Assembly: GCA_003952965.2 (NCBI GenBank)
Contig: CM025852.1
Coordinates: 1,692,666 to 1,756,665 of the forward strand
DNA from: Morella rubra
Taxonomy: Eukaryota; Streptophyta; Magnoliopsida; Fagales; Myricaceae
DNA: 64,000 nt
Direction: 5' to 3'
Shown: piece by piece, positions 9,622 to 20,900 of the stretch
How the letters are laid out: each line of letters opens with the position of its first letter
How positions within the stretch are numbered: the stretch's first letter is position 1
The notes under the pieces: model-generated
Told to the model about the DNA's origin: nothing
The model's input: only the letters and a program-made list of their open reading frames with translations
The model's database searches: none
Program-made: the position numbers and the translations under genes

Positions 9622-12600
9622 TGAGTTATCTGCTCAGCAATCTCCTTATGACTGCTACTTTTGAGTATCCTCTGTTTTTTCTGGCTACTAGGATTTTCAG
9701 CTCATTAACCATTTTCCTTTTAAATTTGTTTGCAAGTTGATTGAAATTTCATTTGAATGGCATATGTTTCTTCTCTCTAGTGCCTCTTGAGAGAGAAAAT
9801 TTTTCATTGAATTGCTGATGCTGGCGTAAGTCATTAATCTACTCACCTCTAACTAAAATTGATGTGATGGCCCAGTGTCTTGGCCATAAGTCAAGAGTGA
9901 GTTCGACCTTGAATTCAATAATGTTGAACTGTCTTAGAAATCATAGCATCGTCTTTCTGGACTTCCCTCGGACAATATAATTCATTTTCTGTAGTCTTCT
10001 TAATTTTTTGACCCGTGAATCCTGACCAGTTTGTATTGGGACTGTCTTAGCATCTTTCAGCTTCTAAGACTTTCTCTCCCTAACGGAAATAATAAAGCAT
10101 CATCTCTCTGAAGTTTTAGTGAACAAATAAGGCGTTTTTTGCAATCTTGTCAATTTGTTGACCCATTAATCCTGGCCATTTGAACTTTCTTGAAGATCTG
10201 GCTTGATCATGTGTTTCTTAGTGACAAGTCAAAACTCAGAAGCTGATATTACTATTTAATTTTCTGCTTCTCTAATTTTGTCTTGTCGAAAAAGTAGAGT
10301 GCCTAGTAAATATCATGGAGTTTATTATCCACTTTCTGGTCCAACCAGAAGGTTTCTAGCAATGAAACGATTCAAAACTTGGATGTCCTTGCTGCATTAG
10401 ACACTTGTCGCCTTGTTGGTATAGAACTAAGTCTTGCTTGAAGACACTTTTGTTTAATAATGCTGCATTTTATTTGACAATTCAGTTGATCCCGTCTTCA
10501 GGAAATGATGGAGCTGGAAGCTAGACGCGAACAAATTCAACAGCATGTTGCTCGTATGTGTTACTTCTGCTATTGCTCGACTGTTCTCTGTTTCTTTTGC
10601 CACTCTCTTGCAAATTATCTACTTCATGTGTTGGTGACCATTTATCTGCTGATTGATAGAAAAAGCTTTTCTCCACGCGTCATTAAAACAGTGGAACTGG
10701 ACATGAAAATCTGAAAATTGCATGATTATAATTTTTTTTTTTTTCTGTTGAACAGCAAAGTTTTTACCATGTTGTCAAATATAAAAGCCATGTTAAACCT
10801 TTTTTTGTTTCCTTGTACCCCTTTGATTGATGATAGGATATTGAAAGCTTAAAACATCTACTTTTTCTTGTTCTTTTATGAAGAAAATGCTGCGGATATA
10901 TTGCTCCCAAATGCTCTAGATTAGTAATTGAGCTGTTCATTTATCTATCTGAGATTTTAAGGAATATTGGTCCTAGTTTAGTAAGGGAGAAGACGATTGC
11001 TTCATAGATGTTAAAATCACAATTGGAAGTTGTTTGGGATTTATGATTGTGATGCCTTAAGGTACAAAACTGTGGGAGAAGTTTTGAAACTGATCTGCAT
11101 CCTTGATAATGCAGACATAATTATGGAGACCCAACTTCTCCCTTTTTCTGTTTTTGTTTCACCTCACTAATGTGCTTTGTACTTTTCTCCATGAGATGAC
11201 ATCCGTTTTGATGACTATAACATTGTTAAAGGGTTGAGCATAGACTTGCTATCAAGATCTTTAATTATGCGTTTTCAGCATTATACAGAGACCTTAACAG
11301 GTATTGTTTTTATTTCAAAAAGTTCTCAAGAAAGAAGAGGAGGAAAAGAGAACCAAAGAAGGGAATAGACGCAAAACCAGCACCACTGGTCAGCTGTTTA
11401 CCAAATTATTTTCTTTGGCGAATTTAATATACTGTTTATCAATAATGGATAGTTTACTCCAATTGGCTAGGTAAAGTTGGAGGTCCAGACTTGAAAAGCT
11501 TCATTCAGCAATTTCCAGCTGCATCAGAAGGTATTATACTCTTCTACAGAAATATTGCGTATAAGTGATCATTTTTTATACATGTCATTGTGTCAGAGTG
11601 ACCAAAGTCTCACTTTAATCTCCCCTAACTAGTTTATGGTTTTTTTCTTCTTCCTGCAATCTGTAGTTCAGTGATCTGGTCCAACTTATGTAAATATTCT
11701 GAAATTTAGTTTATGGTCACGATCATGGGCTCTCAAGTTGACGTATATGCAGTGCCGTGCACATTCCACATGCTTGTTTTCTGTTCGAAGAATTTGGAAT
11801 ATGTTACCAATGTAGCCTCATGCACGTTACCTGTGTAGGTCAGTCAGGATCAGAACACGGTGGTATCTAGAACTGTATTTTTGTGCCACATTCTTAGTGA
11901 ACTTTGTAATAGGTATATATGACTTTATACTCGTGGCAACCATATTATGTTCTATGCAAGTGTCACTACAATTTTCTTTAATCTACTTATAAATTAGCAC
12001 ATATGATCTGTTATGTTTGAATATAATAGTAGGATGTCTGTTTCAGAAGAAAGGATAATGGAATCTATTTTAGAACTATGCACACACCCGATATCTGATG
12101 AAAACAGTTCATTTAAGTTCAGATGAATTTTGGTGGTTACTATAAACAGTAGCAAAATATGACGCCACAGCAAAGACCTAAAACCATACAAACAAACGAA
12201 CTGCATCAAGCCTCCTTAAAAATGCTGATTTGGACTGGACTTTGTTAATTTGAATTGGTAAATGATGCTGTGGTGGGATTTTGTTGACAGATTAATTCAT
12301 TTCTTATTCTGTTCTCTATTATATATCTAACTTAAGCTTCTAGCTGAGCTTTGGGGTTCCATTTTATCGTTGTTATTCCTCAAGAGGACAAGTATTAAAA
12401 CTAATATCCTCGTAAAAAATTCATAGTCAACTTTCCACATATCCCCTACCACCTTCCTTTTCTCTTAGCAGGAAATTGTTTTCTAACTATGCTGTTTATC
12501 TGGTTTGTGTTCTTATCAACTAGAATATGCCTTATGCTTTGGATGCTAACGACATTTACATTGTGGTGATTGTTGTCAAGGTGACCAAGTTAAGGAAGCA

Positions 12601-13275
12601 TCTGATGCAATGGATGGCATGAGGTGGGTTTCCATTTTATGATCTTCTATGATGAAGCAATAATCAAGCTGTATTCCTTGAAGGGTATAGCATTGATATT
12701 ATGCAGAACTACATTAGGATTGCTACATTAGTATAGCATATATTTCCTTGACTCATTTTATTTTGGATTGTGTAGAAATGAAATTATTCTTATCTATGTC
12801 TTGTATGTAATGTGGAAGCTCTATTTGTGTGACCTGCATCTCATATCACGTGTTTCAACTACAGGGACTCTAAAGAGAGACCGACAGAGAAAGCAAAACC
12901 AGTCAGACCAGACCAAGAGTAAGTTCACTGATGTTTTCACCTCTTGATCTAGCCTTGGTGTAGCCAAGACCTTAAAGACATGAAAAAACAATGAGAGATT
13001 GAAAATGTTGTCAATGCCCTTCTTCTATCTCTTCATAGCCAAAAGAATTGGGAACCAAGTGTGACTTTATTTCCCATGTAATGTATCAAAAGAGAGGAGG
13101 GAACGGCTGCAGTAAAAGCAAGGGGGTGGGGGGGTTGAGTTCATTAGAAAGTTTTGCACGAAGAAGTTTCTTTTCTGTAATTGTTTCTACAATGTCAAAT
13201 TTTATTCTCAGGTCTTCTGAACCAATAGGATCTGGGCAGTCGTTTCGGCCAGGGACGTGGCAACCCCCCACATGA
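8733..13275 (+). CDS. NDUFAF2: Mitochondrial complex I assembly factor NDUFAF2 / B17.2-like
   Basis: Nine exons: 8733-8844, 9038-9094, 9335-9387, 10502-10553, 11323-11388, 11471-11530, 12581-12623, 12865-12918 and 13212-13275. They sum to 561 bases, a 186-residue protein. The product begins MSKLFARIAGYFSQRTLAG and has the NDUFA12-family core: GNRYFTRKEEIDGI, EKRWVAFKGEDDPTSIPVEW, then WLNGQRKKAPTPEE. A charged coiled-coil stretch follows (LLKKEEEEKRTKE). The end SGQSFRPGTWQPP resembles the conserved tail of the family. The long linker after the core separates the assembly factor from the shorter structural subunit NDUFA12. It acts in the mitochondrial matrix as a chaperone in late peripheral-arm assembly of NADH:ubiquinone oxidoreductase. 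All junctions have GT-AG and keep frame. Exons are tiny relative to introns, as in other plant members. Confidence 0.93.
9589..9618. repeat. (CT)n microsatellite in an intron
   Basis: About 15 uninterrupted CT dinucleotides inside the third intron of the NDUFAF2 gene, a likely length-polymorphic site. Confidence 0.95.
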
Positions 13276-14672
13276 ATGATCTCATGGTAAGGGGCTCACC
13301 AACACTAATCAGCATGGTTTTTGCCACAATATCTTGGTTTGCTTTGCCAATTTCCATGACCTTATTCAGCTCACTTCAGCGATAAAGCTCTGCATTGTTT
13401 TCTGGAGCTTATATTTTTGCACACTGCACACTGCATTCTTAAGATGTCAAATGTTCTTTGAATCAGTATTCTCCAGGCTTTTGCTAATTACTTGTGGATG
13501 GGAAATGTGATCTAAATTGTTCTCATCAGCATACAAATAAGGGAATTTTTTTTTTTTATAGCTCATTGAGAAATATGTATTTATTGATAAATTACACATT
13601 TAGTTTATTTTTGTAAGCACATTGATCTTTCCTCCGATCTAACGGGGAAGAAGTGCTGTTTGAACTTAAGATTCGTCGCCAGATATAATTCTTCTCTGCA
13701 TTTATGTTAGAGAATTCTTCCTGTAAAAGATCCATGCATTTTTCCTGGAAATAAAAAAGCAAAAGAAAGGGAAAAAGACACGACGAAGCTCTCCCATACA
13801 AAACAATTACAATGACGCTTATCAAGCCCCAAGAATGCGTGTAGGAAGCGCGCTGAACTTTCCCTTTTCTCCATCTTCGAATATTTTTTATTTTTTGTCT
13901 TTTGTTTTTAATATTATTTTAATAATTTCTTATTGTTTAATTTTATTTAATAAATCTTGAAAATTAGTGTATAGAAACTGGTTTTAAAACTAGATTTGAG
14001 TCCCTTAGCAAACCACACGCCTAGCCTAAAGAACAAGTGTGAAAGAGTTTGGATAAACGAAAAAAAAGTCTAGAACAAAGAAATGAGAGGAGAAGAGAAT
14101 AATTTAAATGTCTATTCAAATTGTTATATGTTATATATTGAAATTAATACTGCAAGTCAATAAAATAATAAATATAGAAAGTTTAAGATAGCTTAATCAT
14201 TTTCTATTCCAATTATTATATTATATAATATAATTTAAAGAGAGATATACATAACAAATAAATTTTATACAATTAAACATTTTAACTTATTATACTCTTT
14301 TCAAGTATTTAACTTATTATACTATTTTCAAATTTTACTATCTAATTAAGGTAGAAAATTACAGAAAACAGGAAGTTCTTGTGATTTCCAGAAAAGCTGA
14401 CGCGGGCGGTCGCTTTGATCCATTATAATCTGCTACAATAAAACGTCAAGGTCAGACAGAATCCGAAATGTCCCCACATCCGTCCAGTCTATCTCCACCC
14501 CCATCCACAGCCTTAGCTTCGGATTTACAAAAATGCCACTTCGCCAGAAGCATCTATTATTATCACAGAACACCCCACCGTCGTTGCAGAGCCTTCTTGT
14601 CTCTCTGTTTTTCTGTCTGACGGGTTTAGCTACGGTGTTTGTAATATAGTATTTAAAGTCATATATATAGTC
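13276..14672. other. Intergenic spacer upstream of aconitase
   Basis: It holds the 3' region of NDUFAF2 and then a very AT-rich block (about 13860-14350). The last 300 bases are GC- and CT-richer and must contain the aconitase promoter. TATATATAG at 14662 lies too close to the first Met to be its TATA box. No gene was seen. The donor copy of the 22-bp duplication described below lies at 14276-14297. Confidence 0.55.
14276..14297. repeat. 22-bp perfect direct repeat, upstream copy
   Basis: The 22 bases AACATTTTAACTTATTATAC plus TC occur here, inside ordinary AT-rich spacer, and again without a mismatch at 14726-14747, inside the GC/CT-rich leader of the aconitase gene. The base composition shows that this copy is native and the downstream copy is foreign to its surroundings. 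Confidence 0.95.
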
Positions 14673-14963
14673 ATGTCACCCTCTTCCTCTCTGCTCAGAG
14701 CTTCTCGGGTCCGGTTCTCCTCCACAACATTTTAACTTATTATACTCGAACCCCAGCATCTTCTTTTACGTTCTCGAGGTCTTCTGTTTTGTTTGTCGAT
14801 CCGAAGCATCGGTCCTTGAGCTTCTCGTCTGCGCATCTTTCGCTGACGTCCTCAGCGGTGGAGCGACGGTCTCAATTGGCGGTCTCCTCTCAGCCACCGA
14901 GTCCGAGCCCAGGCCAGAACCGCTGCTCCCGTTCCCGAACGCCTCGAGCGAAAGGTCTCCACT
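14673..14963 (+). pseudogene. Broken mitochondrial presequence of the aconitase gene
   Basis: From ATG 14673 the frame reads MSPSSSLLRASRVRFSSTT and stops at TAA 14733-14735, inside the duplicated AT-rich 22-mer (14726-14747). A presequence-like continuation (SSFTFSRSS, then RSLSFSSA) follows in another frame up to about 14850. The part next to the enzyme lies back in the original frame (RWSDGLNWRSPLS, ARTAAPVPERLERKVST) and runs directly into the Met at 14964; it strongly resembles the presequence end of plant mitochondrial aconitases. So the whole presequence is recognisable but needs two frame changes, and in-frame stops (TGA at 14817 and 14844) separate the last part from any upstream Met. 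It may act only as 5' UTR now, or the breaks may be sequence errors. Confidence 0.72.
14726..14747. repeat. 22-bp perfect direct repeat, copy inside the presequence
   Basis: Perfect copy of 14276-14297. It is an AT-only-like island flanked by GC/CT-rich coding sequence, and it contributes the TAA stop at 14733. A short templated (filler) insertion during double-strand break repair, or an assembly error, would both explain it. Confidence 0.9.
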
Positions 14964-17900
14964 ATGGGTACTGTGTTTTTTGCTCATGTACGCACACATG
15001 CACACTTTAATGTATAGGTATACACGTGTGCATGTACGTATGTGTGAGTCCTCAGGAAATGGTTAAATTGTAAAAGTTATAGTTGTCAGCTATGTTCAAT
15101 CACAGAGGAAATGAAAATGGTCATTTTTGTACGTAATGGTTAGTGGTTTGGTGGATTCGTGCTTCTTTGGTATGTTTGGTTACTTTAGAAATGAAGAACG
15201 ATAATCTAAAGTTTTAGTCATTAATTTCTTGTTGACATAATAAATAGATATCGGATATTACGGTTTGAAGAAGTCGCCCTAGTTTCTTTTGGTATGAACT
15301 TTTAACAGAATCGACGCGTTCTGTCTTCATGCTGGATAATTGTTATATATTGTTTTGAGTATTTCTAGGTGTTAAAACAATGTCTCGTTGGTTGCTGGTA
15401 AACTGTGGAAAAAGATGACAGTTATGAAGTGTCGAAAAGTTTTTTCGCTTTATGGTCGGTTTCTTGGTTTTATACTTCATTTTGGTTCTAGTTTCCTTTT
15501 TTTTTTTTTTTTTTCATTTAATTAATAAAACGCATTCTGTTTGCAATGGGCAGAGATTAAGGCAACAAAAATAAATTAATGTTTCTTATAGTTTCTGTCT
15601 CACCAAAAACGAAGAGACCTGAGCGAAAAAAATGAAGTTTCATTAAGCAGCGGGTATTTGATCTTCGTTGTGTACTTGTGTTTAATTGATTAATTCAATT
15701 GGACCTTGTCATAGAGAGTGATGGCTCTGGATTTTCTTAATCAATCATTCTGGAACGAACTTTTGATGAGCGCTTTTTTCTCCTCATTCCATCTGTTTAG
15801 CTTCTGATCACCCTTTCAAGGGAATACTGACTAGTCTTCCCAAGCCTGGAGGTGGCGAGTATGGAGAATTCTATAGTTTGCCTGCTCTGAATGATCCAAA
15901 AATCGGTATGTGGAATTTATAGCTTAGCATGATTTACTTCATGTAATTCAGAATCTATTTGCAAATTTTTTTGAAAGTTTTCTCAATGTCCATTTCATTT
16001 GTCTTGTTGGCATCAAGTATGATAGAAATAGGTTTATATGATTTCCTGATAAAAAGTTCTGCTCGGATGAATCATTTTCACTCCATTTGTAATGGGATTT
16101 ACTCATTTACAATTTCCTGCTAAGAAAACATCTTGTTACGAACATATTCACTATTGTTAAGAGTATTCTACTACTACCATTCCCTGAGACAATCATATTG
16201 GTCCTTTTTGTGTATTGCAGATAGGCTGCCATACTCAATAAGGATACTTTTGGAATCTGCCATACGTAATTGTGATAACTTCCAAGTTACCAAGGATGAT
16301 GTTGAAAAGATTATTGACTGGGAGAATTCATCTACCAAGCAAGTTGAAATCCCCTTCAAACCCGCTCGTGTTCTTTTGCAGGTTCATAGGATGATTTCCA
16401 CGACTGTATTGGTTTGAATATGGCACATGAACTGATGTTGTAAAGCTTGTGTTATGTTTACCAGGATTTCACCGGGGTCCCTGCAGTGGTTGACCTTGCT
16501 TGCATACGGGATGCTATGAACGACCTGGGCCGTGACCCTAGGAAGATTGATCCATTGGTTTGTATTTTTTGGATTTATTCTCTACAAGTGTTTGGCATGG
16601 TTAAGTACCAATGAGTTCATCTTCAGGGTCTTAAGTTGCCCATTTGTCACTTTTGGTCTTCATTCCAACCATCTGGAATAGCATCAATGAACATAGTCTC
16701 ACTCAATAGTAATTCTTGCTTTTATTTTTAGTCCCACGTGATGATGTTTCAAAGAGTATCAGAATTGCGACGGCATTGTTGTTTGTGTCTCTGACACCCA
16801 ATGTTTCATTACACATGAAAATTTGTATTTAGAAGGATATGGATCATATAATTGTAATGCATTTTGAAGTGTTAATTTCCCATAATACCTTGTCCGTCTT
16901 ATGTCATTTATGGAAATTTCAGTTCATTTGTCTCAACACATCTATTCACATCCAGGTTCCAGTAGATCTTGTTGTTGATCATTCTGTTCAAGTTGATGTG
17001 GCGAGATCCGAAAATGCTCTACAAGTTAATATGGAACTGGAGTTTCGTAGGAATAAGGAGAGATTTGCTTTTCTTAAGTGGGGTTCATCTGCTTTCCATA
17101 ACATGCTTGTCGTTCCTCCAGGTTCTGGAATTGTCCACCAGGTAAGGGATTTGGCATAATCTATTTGCATAAGAATCCTCCTTTTACTGCTAGGAAATTT
17201 GTTTGAGTTCTGAGTACTTCTATCAGGTAGGCTCAAGGCTCTAGTTTTCAACTTTTAGCAAATGTGCAGCCTATGCTTTAGAATGCATGGTTTGTGGTGT
17301 ACCCACATGCCTACCTTTCAGCTGTGGAATAGACCTTGCTTGCTGTTAAACCAGAACTGTTTTTTAATCAAAGTTGATGGATTTGAACTGTCTTTCTGAT
17401 CAATTTCAGGTTAATCTTGAATACCTTGGAAGGGTTGTTTTTAACACCTATGGGATTCTCTACCCTGATAGCGTGGTTGGTACTGATTCCCACACAACTA
17501 TGATTGATGGGTTGGGAGTTGCAGGCTGGGGAGTTGGAGGAATAGAAGCTGAGGCAACAATGCTTGGTGAGGTAAAGTGTGTTGAATTAGGAAGGCATTT
17601 TTTCTGATTTGGATCAAGGTGCTATTTGTTCATCCACTTGAAACTGTGGAAAAGCATTGATGTGGCATGTTCTTGCTTTGCTATGAAATACATTTGATGG
17701 TGGATGCTAAACCAGAGTTTTAACATCAAAATATCTTAAGCAAATTCTTGTACTTGTTGTTGATATTCCTTGATCCCTAGAGTGAGCTTTGAAGTTGTTG
17801 TGTCGGGAGATAATAGTGAAGTGCATCCTGACACAATTTTTCTTTTCTGTTTATGGAACTGGTTGTATGCATTGGACTATCCCTGTTTTTTCTCTTTTGC

Positions 17901-20900
17901 CAATTTTATGGCTCTATGCATTGTTTTTGGTTCATCACGTACATGATTGGAATAAAATGTCTGGTTCCTAAGTTCCCTGTGTGATTGGATGTCCTTGTGT
18001 CAATTAGGAATAAAAATCAAATAATCTAAATTTTTGTCCAGCAACTTGTTACTTCTAGGGATATTTTTATTGGTGAAGAAGATTAACTTATTCACTTTAA
18101 GTTAAAGGAAAAAATTAAAACAAAATGTCTATCATTGACACACGCATACTATCGTTGTTTGGTGAAGATCTTTGTATCATTGATGAACTGTCGGCCTTGG
18201 ATTCTATTTTCAAATTCAACAGCCAATGAGCATGGTGTTGCCTGGCGTTGTTGGATTCAAGTTGACAGGGAAACTGCGTGATGGTGTTACCACTACTGAC
18301 TTAGTTTTAACTGTAACCCAAATGTTGAGGAAGCATGGTGTTGTTGGCAAGTTTGTTGAGTTTTATGGTAAGCTTATGGATTTGGTACTATGTACCTTAG
18401 AAATTTTAATTATAGAAACTTCATATCAGTAGCAGAAAGAAATCATAGTCAACGGACTTCTAACACTTTTGCATATGCATACAGGTGAGGGTATGGCAGA
18501 ATTATCACTTGCTGATAGGGCCACTATTGCTAACATGTCTCCTGAATATGGAGCAACCATGGGCTTCTTCCCAGTAGATCATGTCACGTTGCAGTATCTC
18601 AAATTAACTGGAAGAAATGATGAGACAGTGAGATGTCCGTTCTTTTTCTGTTGCTTTGTAATACTTAGCTCAAATTCTATTTTATTTTGAGTGAAGAGGT
18701 GCCTAAGATTCTGTGAGTCAGAGGAAACAATTTTACTTGGTATGACAATGATTTTGTAATATAGGTGTCAGTGATAGAAGCATATTTGCGGGCAAACAAA
18801 ATGTTTGTTGACTACAGCGAGGTATGGTCTCCTGTTACTTTCATCTTCATAAGTAGATACTGAACTCAACCTGGAAGTCTTAGATATGAGACTTAGGAGA
18901 CAATTTTCCCACCTCCAGCCTCAACAACAAACAGTATACTCATCGTATCTGCAGTTAGACTTCGCAGATGTGGAACCCTGTGTTTCAGGACCAAAGAGGT
19001 ATGCTATATTCAATTGTTACGTTTTCTTCCTCCCTTTTTAATGTATATTTTTAACTTATTATTTAATCAATTACGTATTGCTTGCTAACATTGACAGGCC
19101 TCATGATCGAGTGCCATTGAAAGAGATGAAGGCTGATTGGCATGCATGTCTTGACAGCGCAGTTGGATTTAAGGTGAGTGAAATTAGACCTGATCACGTG
19201 TTGGGCCAGCACCTTGTTTTGTCTGAGCTTTATCAATATTGGAGAAAATATTGAGGTTCAGGTCTTGCCCTTTCAAGCCTGGAGGTCAAACCTTATTTTT
19301 TCACTGCAAGGCCAACGATGTAATCAACTTGAAGCCTTGGCTCTATCCAAGAAATAAATCTGAATCCTAGTCCTGAGCCTGTTTGCCCCAGAAGTTCACT
19401 AGTTTTCTGTTCTTCCTCCCAAAAGATGACGTTCTTTCTGTTTTGGGCTAGTCCAAGGCAGATGAAGGCTCTAAATAATAGAAGTATTTGTTCATTTACC
19501 TCCCTACACTACCCTTAGTATAACCCAATTGCTTTCTTCATCCCTCTCGATAGATGATGTGCTTTCCTTTTGGGTTACCCAAAAATTTGATGGAAATTTC
19601 CCAAAACAGGATTATGTAGCCATGAAGTCTCATATTACTCTTAGAGTCAACCCTCTCCCGCCCCCATTTTTTTCTTTTTTTAATATTCAAATTTACAGTT
19701 TCTCAAATCTGAACCATCTTTCTGGGCCCCATTTAAGGGAATTGTAAAAAAGTGTTTGAATTTGTAAATTTGCATATTGTGGAGGGAGGAGGTAACATTC
19801 AACAATTTTTGTGATTTTGTTATTAGAGATTCTTATTCTTTGAAAATTCTTTATGTAACCAAGCTCATACCTGTTGGTCGTGCACATGGGATGGCTGGGA
19901 TTTTCAGAACCTAGCCTTAGTCGAGCTCAAAAATCTTACTGCAATTAATTAATTTTTTAACCCTGGTCTGGGCCATCAAGCCTGAAATGTGAGCCCATGG
20001 CAGCCCACCTAATGAAGACGGCTCTGCTGGCCAAACAGGCTGCCCATCCATGATTTGGTGGAGTTGTAAATTACTGCAATTTGCTGATACACCTTGTTTC
20101 TTTGATTCTTTACCCATCTAGATCTGTCATCTCAATTTTCATGTTTGAATAGCTATTATATGTGTTTGTGATACAAAGTATGATTGAGCATCTTTTTAAG
20201 TGATCAGATCAATTGTTAGAGGCTTGGATCTGTAGTTTAGTCATCAAATCTGAAATGAATTTATATTGAACTAGGCTCATTTTTCTCGAGTCTATATTGG
20301 GTCATGAAGGATTTCATGATGAAGGTGGAACCATATATTTATTGCATAGATAGTACACTTCTAGTTATGATGTCAGACTTAGATTGATTTGTTTAATGTG
20401 CATGTGATTTTTATCTTTCCATTTCTTACAGGGCTTTGGTGTACCAAAGGAAGAACAGGATAAGGTGGTAAAATTTTCCTTCCATGGACAACCTGCTGAA
20501 CTTAAGCACGGTAGTGTGGTCATTGCAGCTATTACAAGTTGTACAAACACATCAAACCCTAGTGTCATGCTTGGGGCTGGTCTTGTTGCAAAAAAAGCCT
20601 GTGAAATGGGTTTGCAGGTCGGTTTTGGTCTTCCAAAATTGCACTTTCTATTCCTTACGTGGTAGGTATATATTTTCTCACATGCAACTGAAATATGTAC
20701 GAACCAGGTTAAACCATGGATTAAAACAAGTCTTGCTCCCGGTTCTGGGGTTGTTGCAAAATATCTGGAACGGAGGTATGCAATTGGTGTCCAATCTGCC
20801 TCTTGATCACCTGATCACCATAAGCAATTTAACTCCATTAAGCTTAGTCTTTCCCGTGCCTGACATCTTTTGAAAAGAAGTGTCATCGTTTCCTGTGTGC

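Noticed and set aside
17571..18230. Missing or altered aconitase exon because the junction reads GEPMSM instead of the usual GQPMSM
   Set aside because: Splice sites are good and frame is kept; a single Gln to Glu change fits normal variation.
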